Shown: positions 1-10,796 of the stretch, piece after piece
Layout of the letters: every line of letters starts with the position of its first letter
Position numbering within the stretch: the first letter of the stretch is position 1
Assembly (NCBI GenBank): GCA_964058805.1
Contig: CAXKVV010000244.1
Location: 1 to 64,000 of the forward strand
Origin: Schoenoplectus triqueter
Taxonomy: Eukaryota; Streptophyta; Magnoliopsida; Poales; Cyperaceae
Length of the DNA stretch: 64,000 bases
Direction: 5' to 3'
Notes under the pieces: model-generated
Seen by the model: the letters and a program-made list of their open reading frames with translations, nothing else
The model's database searches: none
Told to the model about the DNA's origin: nothing
Made by a program: the position numbers and the translations under genes

Positions 1-1141
1 GAATAACTCAATCGAAGAGATTCATTTGTTTATCTCTGAGGGAGAATAGGATCAACTTGAGATGTTAAAATCCTTCCTCGATGTCTTCTTCACGGTAACT
101 GTCAAACTATCGTGCTCGTATACACTGTCTACACATGAGTTATTTCATCACCTTTATCGCATATCCAAGGTGAATTAACTCTTTTTTAATTTAATTCATT
201 TTAATATTCATCTTTTTTTCTATCTCATTTTTTTTCTATATTATTTTTTCTATCTCATTTTTTTTTATATTTTTTTCTCAAAAGGTTTATCGTGAGATGG
301 AAGATATAGAAAGTCTCAACTCCTCTCTTTCTCCAATCATAGAAGCAATGAAATAAAATTTTCTCAAATATTAGGAGGAAGTACCCACTGTGATAATTAT
401 CAAAAATTATCTTCATCTATCATTCAAGATAATATACACCGTAAAGCTTTTTCAGAAGTACAAATAAAATCTACATCTACGCACTAATGAGAAAGAAAAC
501 CACGTAAATAACTTATTGGAGGAGATGTTCAACATTTATAACTCCTGACGAAACACTAATAATCCTTCAACTATCGGTCACAACATTAGGTATGAATTTT
601 AATCATCATTCTTCCTATTACATAATTTATTCACTTATATTGTGCTCATTTTTAATTGTATAGAAGTAATAGTTCATCTGAATTGCTAAATGAATTGAGA
701 GATGATGAATGTTTTGAAGATCATCAAATAAACAATAACAAATTACTGAGTTATTGTTTGGGAAGCATGAAAGATGATCAAATTGATATTCTAGAGTATC
801 GAAAGAGGAATGCAACTTCCTATCCAACATTGACCATGATGGCGCGTGATGTATTTGCAGTGTCTGTGTCAACCATCCCTTCTGAATCATGTTTTAGTTC
901 GGCAAACAGGATTCTAACAGATAAGCGTACCAAATTGGGTTCAAAACTTTTCGAGCAACTTGTGTGCAATAAAGATTGGATTGATGCTGAAAGTCACATG
1001 AAACATGATACCACATTTGAGGCAGCAACATCCGCCATAGAAACTCAAGAAAGCGGAATCGATATCCCTCCAGAAGAAGATTCTGATGGCCCATACGACA
1101 TTCAAGACAATAACTTATGGTATATGCACAACGAACTCTAG
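1..1141 (+). pseudogene. hAT-superfamily transposase relic, C-terminal part with hATC dimerisation domain
   Basis: Remnant of a cut-and-paste DNA transposase of the plant BED-finger hAT type; the 5' half lies outside the window. Three exons can be read in one conceptual frame: up to 169, 285-589 and 664-1141. They are separated by AT-rich GT...AG introns at 170-284 and 590-663, and the frame is kept across both. Exon 1 carries the conserved block TVKLSCSYTLSTHELFHHLY. Exon 2 carries VYREMED, then FLKY, EEMFNIY. Exon 3 carries the hATC signature YPTLTMMARDVF, then SSANRILTDKRTKLG and a KDWIDAE tail, ending at TAG 1139-1141. In-frame stops lie at 47-49, 354-356, 372-374, 465-467 and 546-548, so it is dead. 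Exon 3 alone stays open for about 159 codons. The same exon order is seen in the - strand copy at 61068-62124. Family assignment is confident; subfamily is not. Confidence 0.88.
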
Positions 1142-1760
1142 GAATTTGATATTTCATACCATTTTAATATTTTTATCTATTTTTAAATATTTCAATTATT
1201 TTTTTAAATTTTTTTTTAATAACATTACTAAAAAAAATTATAACTCCGACTATGTTCTTTTTACATAGCTGGTCCCATACCCGGGTTAAAGAAGGAGGGT
1301 AACTCAAAATATTATACAAATTTTCTTTTACAATTTTTATAATTTTTTTAGTATTGTTTGATTTTTAAACTATTAAAAAATATATAATTAATTTGACTTA
1401 AATTATTATTTAAAAATTGATAAATTTATTTTTCAACTGTTATTATTTTTTTATAATTTTCTGAAATTTTTTTTTGTGATTTTTTTTAATTTTTTAGTAT
1501 TATTAGATTTTTAAACAATTGAAAATAAGAATTCGAATTTGTTAAAAATTATTATTAAAAAATTATGATAAATTATTATTTTTCCAATTCATAAAAAATA
1601 AAAATAAAAAACGTACTGGATCAGACCGTTCTTGTCTCGTGGGGGTTCGGCCTCTGGGGGCTAACGGTGGACGGGTTCGATTTTTTTCGAATTTGGACCG
1701 CTTAGGAACTGCCCATATGGATCGTGCGGGATCGTAGACCGCCTGATTTTGACCAGACTG

Positions 1761-1784
1761 GACCGGACCGTTTGCAAATCTCTA
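1761..1784 (+). repeat. Candidate hAT terminal inverted repeat (3' tip)
   Basis: Read inward from base 1784 on the - strand, the tip is TAGAGATTTGCAAACGG. The right-hand element begins TTGTGATTTGCCGACGG at 60193. The two tips agree at 13 of 17 positions, with the GATTTGC core and ACGG in the same register. hAT elements have short imperfect terminal inverted repeats and make 8-bp target duplications, so the 8 bases after 1784 (GTTTGGAC) are the predicted duplication. The partner copy cannot be seen here. Confidence 0.55.
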
Positions 1785-2137
1785 GTTTGGACACCGATGA
1801 TGAAGCCAGCGACAATTGTCTTGTTGTTATTGGATAATGTCACTTCTTTCAATCAAGTACAACTAGAAAGAAATGTTTCTTTTTTTCTGAAAAAAAATAA
1901 AGAAAGAAAGAAATGCCTCTGTAGAAAACCGGTGTAAATGTTGATGATTTTTGTATGAGATTTTTTTTTACAAAATTTATAATTAGTTAAATTATTTTAT
2001 TAAAAATTATAACGAAAAAAATTAAATTTTAATATTAAATAACACCACTGTCATTGACACCGAAGAAATGCACTACTAAGAGTCACATCTCGCTCTGCAA
2101 TGTAACTGTGAAGGACTAAAAAATAAGATTTTTCATT
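1785..2137. other. Spacer without recognisable gene; purine-rich and T/A-rich tracts
   Basis: Contains an A/G-rich tract (about 1865-1915, repeated GAAA) and then AT-rich sequence with homopolymer runs. A 62-codon open frame on the + strand (1749-1937) starts inside the hAT subterminal region and has no recognisable domain, so I treat it as chance. Confidence 0.6.
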
Positions 2138-3755
2138 TGCGCAACACATGAGAACCCGACACTCTCGGTACAATCCAAAATGAGTCCATGCACGCAAAAA
2201 ATGAGAATGGGACTCGACGCCCTTGGTACCGTGGAAAACGAGTTCGGGAGTGCAAAATATGATAATACAACCCGATGCCCTCGATACCGTCGAAAATGAG
2301 TACGGGAGCGCAAAACATGAAAATGGAGCAGACAACCTTGATACCACCAAAAATGAGTCTGAGCGCGTAAAACAAGAAAACGGGACCCAACGCCCTTGTT
2401 ACCGCCGAAAATGAGTCCGGGAGCGCAAAACATAAAAACGGGAGCTGACGCCCTCGGTAGCGTCGAAAATGAGTCTGGTATCACAAAACATGAAAGCGGG
2501 ACCCGATGCCCTCGGTATCGCCGAACATAAGTTCAGGCGCGCAGAAGATGAAAACAAGACCTGACGCCCTCAGTACCGCCGAAAACTAGTTCGGGAGCGC
2601 AAAACATGAAAACAGAAACTGACGCCCTTAATATCGCGGAAAATGAATCCAGGAGTGCAGAACATGAAAACGGGACCCGACATCCATGGTATCGCGGAAA
2701 ATGAGTCCGGGAGTGCAAAACATGAAAACGGGACCCGATGCCCTCTATACTGTCAAAAATAAGTACGGGAGCGCAAAACATGAAAACGAGAGCGGACACC
2801 CTCGGTACCGCCGAAAATGAGTCAGGGCGCGTAAAATATGAAAAAGGGACCCGATGCCCTGATTACTGCCGAAAACGAGTCCCGGACCCAATGCCCTCGG
2901 TAGCGCCGAAAATGAGTCCAAGAGTGCAAAACATGAAAACAGGACCCGACGCCCTCAGTACCGCCGAAATGAGTCCGAGCGCGTAAAACATGAAAACGGG
3001 ACACGTCGCACCCAGTACCGCGGAAAACATGTAAACGGGAGCCGACGCCCTCGGTAGCGTCGAAAAATAGTCCGAGAGCGCAAAACATGAAAACGGGACC
3101 CGACGCCCTTGGTACCGCCGAAAATAATTCTGGGCGCGCAAAAGATGCAACGAGACCTGATGCCCTCGATACCGCCGAAAACCAGTTCGGGAGCGCAAAA
3201 CATGAAAATGGGAGTCGACGCCCTCGGTACCGCAGAAAATGAGTCCGGAAGCCCAAAAAATAAAACGAGACCCGAAGTCCTCCTTACCGACATAAACGAG
3301 TATAGGGACACAAAATATGAAAAAGGGACCTGACGCCCTCGGAACCGATGAAAACGAGTCCGGGAGCGCAAAACATGAAAAGCGGGACCCGACGCCCTCG
3401 GTACCGTCGAAAATGAGTCCATACGCGCAAAACATGAAAACATGACCCGACGCCCTTGGTACCGTGGAAAACGAGTGCAGGAGTGCAAAATATGAAAACG
3501 GGACCCGACACCCTCGATAGCGTCGAAAATGAGTACGGGAGCGTAAAACATCAAAACGGGACCGGACGCCCTCGGTACTGCCGAAAACGAGTCCGTACGC
3601 GCAACACATGAAAATGGGACCCGACGCCCACGATACTGCCGAACACGAGTCCTCGCGCGCAACACATGAAAACCTAACGCCCTCGGTACCGTCGAAAATG
3701 AGTCCATGCGCGCAAAACATGAAAACGGGACCCGACGCCCTTAGTACTGTTAAAC
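2138..3755 (+). repeat. 58-bp CpG-rich minisatellite, left block (about 28 units)
   Basis: Tandem units of 58 bp, measured from GACGCCCTCGGTACCG landmarks at 3391, 3449 and 3507; single units vary by a base or two. Each unit runs from GAAAATGAGTCCGGGAGCGC through AAAACATGAAAACGGGACCC to GACGCCCTCGGTACCGCC. A consensus unit carries about eight CpGs, and many units show CG-to-TG or CG-to-CA changes. The first unit (from about 2138) and the last (to about 3755) are degenerate. Because 58 is not a multiple of 3 and the - strand has few stops in any frame, long open frames (up to 285 codons, 2863-3720) appear there; they are read-through of the repeat, not genes. The same repeat in the same orientation lies at 59022-60192. 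Confidence 0.93.
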
Positions 3756-4255
3756 CATGAATTTTAAATTAGTTATTAATAATAATTACTTTAGATAATG
3801 ATCAAAATTTAATTAATGAAAATTAATAAATTAGTTAGATCAATAATTGAGGAGATATAATTAAATATATGAATTAATAAATAGATAAATAAACCTTATA
3901 ATAAATTTTAAGTAATTTCGCTATTCACCGATGACCTACGTAATTAAGTAGATACAAACCCAATTTCTCATTAAATTAAAAGAATTAAATTTAAAATTTT
4001 AATAAAAATAAACTTTAAATTGGAAATAATAATAAATCAATCAAATTCAAAATCTAAATAAAATGCCATAAGACAATTTGGAAATAACATAATCAATTAA
4101 TTTCATGAAAATCTATATAATTGTGTGTGTATATATATATATATATATTAATAATAACAATAAATATGACATTTTATTTAAAAAAAAATTGAATTGCAAT
4201 ACAACCTTGCCACACACTCGGTCATAAAATTTTCGCCACAAACAATCCTGAATAT
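3756..4255. other. AT-rich spacer, no gene seen
   Basis: Strongly AT-rich single-copy-looking DNA between the minisatellite and the TC-rich stretch. Apart from the microsatellite at 4122-4149 I see no coding sequence, RNA gene or transposon signature. Confidence 0.6.
4122..4149. repeat. TG/TA dinucleotide microsatellite
   Basis: A short (TG)n run passes directly into an uninterrupted (TA)n run, in an AT-rich context. Confidence 0.9.
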
Positions 4256-4561
4256 TTCTCTCTCTCTCATTTAATAGCCACTACACTCTCTCTCTCTCCC
4301 CGTCCTCTCACCCTCTCTTTACTATGGCCCCTCCCCCTCTCATTTATTACCACTTCTCCCTGTACACTTCCCTCCTCACCTATTGTTTCATTCTGTTGCT
4401 CTCTCCGGTTTCTCCTGTCAATCAGATGAGAGGTCACCCTCGTCACTCACCCTTTCCCTCTCGCTGTTGTCAACCCTCTCGAGATCACCAGTCACTCTCA
4501 CTTTCTCTCGATTTTTCTTCTCCGAACCCCTTTCACCTCAGCCCCCAGTGCTGTAGGTCTA
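4256..4561 (+). other. TC-rich pyrimidine tract stretch with short open frame
   Basis: Two CT microsatellite tracts (about 4257-4268 and 4286-4298) lead into C/T-rich sequence. A 97-codon open frame starts at ATG 4324 and runs to 4617. Its first part encodes a hydrophobic stretch (about residues 6-30, with FILLLSPVSPV), and its last roughly 18 codons are read from the first satellite monomer. Pyrimidine-rich sequence before an ATG resembles a plant 5' leader, but low complexity is enough to explain it. I recognise no protein family and doubt it is a gene. Confidence 0.35.
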
Positions 4562-6541
4562 CAATTGACACTCCAATATCAATATCCTATTACAGTATTT
4601 TTTATCATCAAACATAAATAAGATACATCTAAAACTGCTGTTTAAACAAGTTGTTTAAGATTTTTAAAATTTATTGTCTCATAACTACTTATAATTTCAT
4701 AAAAATTAATATAATTACTCTTAATTGTTCCTACTAGAAGATTATCTAATTAATACTTCGATATGAATATTCTACGTCACTAAGTTTGCACAAAACATAA
4801 GTAAGATGCATTAAAAAACAGCAGTTGAAACTAGTTGATTGAGTTTTTCAAACTTTTTGCCGCATAACTACATATAATTACATGTAAATAATATAATTAC
4901 TACTAATTATGTCTATTATAAGATTATCTAATTAAAAATTCGATATGAATATTCTATGACGCTAATTTGGCACAAAATAAAAGTAAGATGCATTTAAAAC
5001 TGCTGTTTAAACGAATTGTTTGACTTTTTAAAAACTTTTGGCCCCATAAATACACATAGTTTCGTGCAAATTGATATAATTACTCCTAATTATGCCCATT
5101 ATAAGATTGTTCAATTAGCACTGCGATATGAATATCCCACGACACTATTTTTTAAAAAACATAAGTAAGATATATTACAAACTGCTGTTTAAACAAGTTG
5201 TTTAAGATTTTTAACATTTTTTGACTCATAACTATACATAATTTTGTGAAAATTAATATAATTCTTCCTAATTATACCTATTAGTAGATTATCCAATCAA
5301 CACTTCGATATGAACATTGTCTGACATAACTTTTGCACTAAATATAAATGAGATGCATTAAAAACGGTTGTTCAGACAAGTTGTTTGAGTTTGTAAAATT
5401 GTTTTGCCGCATAACTACATATAATTTCATTAAAATTATTATAATTACTCCTATTTATGCATATTAGTTCAATTAACACCTCCATATGAATATTCTACGA
5501 CACTATTTTCTCCTAAATCATAAGTAAGATGCATTAGAAACAACAATTTGAAAAAGTTATTTAAGTGTTTCAAAATTTTTGGCCTCAAAATAACACATAA
5601 TTTAGTGAACGTTAAAATAATCACTGCTAATTATGTCTATTAAAAAATTATCTAATTAATACTTCAATATGAACATTCTACAATACTAATTTTGCAAAAA
5701 AAACATAAGTATGAGGATTTAAAAACTGTTTTTTAAACAAATTGTTTGAGCTTGTTAAAAATTTTGGGCCGCATAATTACACATGATTTCTTATAAATTA
5801 ATATTTTTACTTCTAATCATGCCTATTATATGATTTTCTAATTAAAATTTCAATATGAATATTCTACTACACTAATTTTGCACAAAACATAAGTAAGATG
5901 CATTAAAAACAGTGTTTAAACAAGTTATTTGAGTTTTTCAAAAACATTGGCTGCATAGCTACACATAATTTCTTATAAATTAATGTAATTACTCCTAAAT
6001 ATGTCTATTGTAAGATTCTTTCAATAAAACTTTGATATGAATATCCTATAACACTAATTTTGCACAAACATAAATAAGATGCATTAAAAACAGCCGTTTA
6101 AATAAGTTGTTTGATGTTTCGAAATTTTTTGGCCGCATAACTGCACATAATTTCGTATAAATTAATATAATTACACTGAATTACGTCTGTTATAAGATTT
6201 TTCACTTACCACTTTGATATGAATATTCTATGTTACAAAATTTTCACAAAATGTAAGTAATATGCATTAGAAACTGCTATTTAAAAACCTTATTTGAGTT
6301 TTTAATATTTTCACCCTCATAACTACACATAATTAGGATAAAATTAATATAAGTACTCCTAATTACTTCTATTATAATATTGTCCAATTAAAACTTTGAG
6401 ATGAATATTCAATAACGCTAATTTTGCACAAAACATAAGTAAGATGCGTTAAAAACTGTTGTCTAAATAAGTTGTTCGGCTTTATGAATATCAGAGGACA
6501 CTAATTTTTTCAAAAGACATAAGTAAGATACATTAGAAATT
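4562..6541 (+). repeat. Diverged, rearranged left edge of the 182-bp satellite array
   Basis: Eleven to twelve monomers clearly homologous to the core, but differing from it at many sites. With the core monomers numbered 1-18 (see the HOR entry), the order here is 11-12-13/5-6-7/14-15-16-17-18-1/9, where a slash marks a switch. The 13/5 switch (about 5060-5090) and the 7/14 switch (about 5455-5475) stay in monomer register. The 1/9 switch (about 6482) is out of register, at a shared TATGAAT. The array starts abruptly after TC-rich DNA: homology to core monomer 10/11 begins at CAATTGACACTCCAAT (4562). Confidence 0.88.
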
Positions 6542-6560
6542 GAATATCAGAGGACACTGA

Positions 6561-7507
6561 TTATTCTACGACACTATTTTCTCCCAAAACATAAGTAAGA
6601 TGCATTAGAAACGGCTATTTGAAAAAGTTATTTGAGTGTTTCAAATTTTTTGGCCCATAACTACACATAATTTAGTGAAAGTTAAAATAATCACTCCTAA
6701 CTATGCCTATTAAAAAATTATCTAATTAACACTTCAATATGAACATTCTACAACACTAATTTTGCAAAAAACATAAGTAAGAGGCTTTAAAAACAGCTTT
6801 TTAAACAAGTTGTTTGAGCTTTTTAAAAATTTTGGGCCGCATAATTACACATGATTTCTTATAAATTAATATTTTTACTCCTAATCATACCTATTATATG
6901 ATCTTCTAATTAAAATTTAATATGAATATTCTACGACACTAATTTTGCACAAAACATAAGTAAGATGCATTAAAAATAGCTGTTTAAACAAGTTATTTGA
7001 GTTTTTCAAAAACTTTGGCTGCATAGCTACACATAATTTCTTATAAATTAATATAATTGCTCCTAAATATGCCTATTATAAGATTCTTTCAATAAAACTT
7101 CGATATGAATATCCTATAATACTAAATTTTCACAAACATAAGCAAGACGCATTAAAAACAGTTGTTTAAACAAGTTGTTTGATGTTTCCAAATTTTTTGG
7201 CCGCATAACTGCACATAATTTCGTATAAATTAATATAATTACTCTGAATTACGTCTGTTATAAGATTTTTCACTTAACACTTTGATATGAATATTCTACG
7301 TTACAAAATTTTCACAAAACGTAAGTAATATGCATTAGAAACTGCTATTTAAAAAACGTATTTGAATTTTCAATATTTTCAGCCTCATAACTACACATAA
7401 TTTCATGAAAATTAATGTAACTACTCCTAACTACTCCTATTATAATGTTGTCCAATTAAAACTTTGAGATGAATATTCTATAACGCTAATTTTGCACAAA
7501 ACATAAG
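6561..7507 (+). repeat. HOR unit 0, partial (monomers 14-18)
   Basis: First stretch that is nearly identical to the core at a 3,289-bp offset. It begins just after the rearranged junction at 6482-6560, within monomer 14. Confidence 0.88.
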
Positions 7508-10500
7508 CGAGATGCGTTAAAAACTGTTGTCCAAATAAGTTGTTCGGCTTTATGAATTTTTTTTGGCCGTGCAACTACACAAAATTGGTGCAAATTAAAA
7601 TAATTACTCCTTGTTACGCCTATTATAAGATTGTACCATTAATACTTCGATACGAATATTCCATGACGCTAATTTTGGGTAAAACATAAGTAAGATGCAT
7701 TCAAACTGCTGTTTAAACAAGTTGTTTGAGGCTTTCAAAATTTTCGGCCCCATAACTACGTATAATTTCGTGAAAATTAATACAATTACTCCTAATTACG
7801 CCAATTATAAAATTATCCAACTAAAACTTCGATATGAATATTCTATAACTCTAATATTGCACAAAACATAAGTGAGATGCGTTAAAAGCTGCTGTTTAAA
7901 CAAGTTGTTTGCCTTTTTTGGCCGCATAACTACACATAATTTGGTGTAAATTAATATAATCTACTCATAATTGTGCCTATTATAAGATTGTTCAACTAAG
8001 ACTTCAAAACGAATATTTTAGGGCTTTATTTTCCCCCAAAACATAAGTAAGATGTATTAGAAACACTGCTATTTAAAAAAGTTAAGTTTTTCAACATTTC
8101 TGGCCTCATTACTACATATAATTTCATGAAAAAAAAATATAAATACTCCTAATTATGTCCATTAAAATATTAGCCAATTAACACTTCGATGTGAACATTC
8201 TACGACACAAATTTTGCATGAGACATAAGTAGGATGCATTAAAAACAGCTGTTTAAACAAGTTATTTGTGTTTTTCAAAATTTTTGGCCGCATAAGTAAA
8301 CATAATTTCATGCAAATTGATATAATTACTCCTAATTATGCCTATTATAAGATTGTTCAGTTAGCACTGCGATATGAATATCCCACGACACTATTTTTTC
8401 ATAAAACATAAGTAAGATATATTAGAAACTGCTGTTCAAACAAGTTGTTTAAGATTTTTAACATTTTTTTGACTCATAACTATACATAATTTCGTGAAAA
8501 TTAATATAATTACTCCTAATTATACCTATTAGTTGATTATCCAATCAACACTTCGATATGAACATTGTCCGACATAGATTTTGCACAAAACATAAATAAA
8601 ATGCATTAAAAACGGTTGTTCAGACAAGTTGTTTGAGTTTTTAAAATTGGTTGGCTGCATAACCACATATAATTTCATGAAAAATATTATAATTACTCCT
8701 AATTATGCCTATTATATGATTATCCAGTTAAAACTTAGATATGAATATTCTATAACGCTAATTTCGCACAAATATAAGTAAGATGCATTCAAATCTTTTT
8801 TTAAACGAGTAGTTTTAGATTTTCAACATTTTTTGAATCAAAACTGCACATAATTTCGAGCGAATCAATATAATTGCGCCTAACTAAGTCCATTATAAGA
8901 TTGTCAAAATTAACACTTCGATATGAATATCAGAGGACACTAATTTTTCATAAGACATAAGTAAGATACATTAGAAATTGCTGTTTAAACAACTTGTTTA
9001 AGATTTTTAACATTTATTGCCTCATAACGACACAAAATTTCGTGAAAAATTAATATAATTACACCTAATTATTCCTATTAGAACATTATCCAATTAACAC
9101 TTCGATATGAACATTCTACAACACAAATTTCGCATAAAAAATAAGTAAGATGCATTAAAAATAGCTGCTTAAACAAGTTGCTTGAGTTTTTTAAAAAAAT
9201 TTACTGCATAACTACACATAACATCGCGCAAATTAATATAATTACTCCCCATTATGCCTATTATATATAATTATTCAATTGACACTCCAATATGAATATC
9301 CTGTAACAGTACTTTTTTTTCATAAAACATAAATAAGATACATATGAAACTGCTGTTTAAACAAGTTGTTTAAGATTTTAAAAATTTATTGTCTCATAAC
9401 TACTTATAATTTCGTAAAAATTAATATAATTACTCTTAATTATTCCTATTTGAAGATTATCCAATTAATACTTCGATATGAATATTCTACGACACTAAGT
9501 TTGCACAAAACATAAGTAAGATGCATTAAAAAACAGCAGTTTAAACTAGTTGATTGAGTTTTTCAAACTTTTTGCCGCATAACTGCATATAATTTCATGC
9601 AAATTAATATAATTACTCCTGATTATGCCTATTATAAGATTATCTAATTAAAAATTCGATATGAATATTCTATGACGCTAATTTGGCACAAAACAAAAGT
9701 AAGATGCATTTAAAACTGCTGTTTAAACGAATTGTTTGACTTTTTAAAAAAAAATGGCCCCATAAATACACATAGTTTCGTGAAAATTAATATAATTACT
9801 CCTAGTTATGCCCGTTATGAGATAGTTCAATTAACACCTCGATATGATTATTCTACGACATTATTTTCTCCCAAAACATAAGTAAGATGCATTAGAAACG
9901 GCTATTTGAAAAAGTTATTTGAGTGTTTCAAATTTTTTGGCCCCATAACTACACATAATTTAGTGAAAGTTAAAATAATCACTCCTAATTATGCCTATTA
10001 AAAAATTATCTAATTAACACTTCAATATGAACATTCTACAACACTAATTTTGCAAAAAACATAAGTAAGAGGCTTTAAAAACAGCTTTTTAAACAAGTTG
10101 TTTGAGCTTTTCAAAATTTTTGGGCCGCATAATTACACATGATTTCTTATAAATTAATATTTTTACTCCTAATCATGCCTATTATATGATCTTCTAATTA
10201 AAATTTTAATATGAATATTCTACGACACTAATTTTGCACAAAACATAAGTAAGATGCATTAAAAACAGCTGTTTAAACAAGTTATTTGAGTTTTTCAAAA
10301 ACTTTGGCTGCATAGCTACACATAATTTCTTATAAATTAATATAATTGCTCCTAAATATGCCTATTATAAGATTCTTTCAATAAAACTTCGATATGAATA
10401 TCCTATAATACTAAATTTTCACAAACATAAGCAAGACGCATTAAAAACAGTTGTTTAAACAAGTTGTTTGATGTTTCCAAATTTTTTGGCCGCATAACTG

Positions 10501-10796
10501 CACATAATTTCGTATAAATTAATATAATTACTCTGAATTACGTCTGTTATAAGATTTTTCACTTAACACTTTGATATGAATATTCTACGTTACAAAATTT
10601 TCACAAAACGTAAGTAATATGCATTAGAAACTGCTATTTAAAAAACGTATTTGAATTTTCAATATTTTCAGCCTCATAACTACACATAATTTCATGAAAA
10701 TTAATGTAACTACTCCTAACTACTCCTATTATAATGTTGTCCAATTAAAACTTTGAGATGAATATTCTATAACGCTAATTTTGCACAAAACATAAG
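7508..10796 (+). repeat. HOR unit 1
   Basis: 3,289 bp. Private variants compared with all later units that I checked: T at 7680 (C elsewhere), G at 8000 (C elsewhere) and A at 9442 (G in units 2 onward). As the outermost complete unit on the left it is somewhat more distinct than the interior ones. Confidence 0.95.

Larger units (their letters stand above)
1..1784 (+). mobile_element. hAT transposon, 3' half (5' end outside window)
   Basis: Coding relic (1-1141), then an AT-rich 3' noncoding stretch (1142-1611) and a GC-richer subterminal stretch (1612-1784) with several GACCG motifs (near 1624, 1695, 1736, 1761, 1766). The segment ACATAGCTGGTCCCATACCC at about 1263-1282 is matched, with a few changes, on the - strand of the right-hand copy (about 60890-60920). 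This shows that the two elements share 3' noncoding sequence as well as coding sequence. The element is clearly degenerate. Its 5' end and the first copy of any target-site duplication are beyond base 1. Confidence 0.7.

Noticed and set aside
656..1141. Independent intact 161-residue protein gene
   Set aside because: The ATG at 656 lies inside the intron just before the splice acceptor; the frame is the last exon of a longer transposase whose other exons contain stops.
627..1157. Open frames on the - strand opposite the left hAT exon
   Set aside because: Antisense shadows of the hATC-coding exon, with no independent similarity.
2863..3720. 285-codon and 250-codon open frames on the - strand as repetitive protein genes
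   Set aside because: They are the 58-bp minisatellite read in rotating frames; the same words appear in all three frames and in the right-hand block, and the unit varies without regard to codon position.
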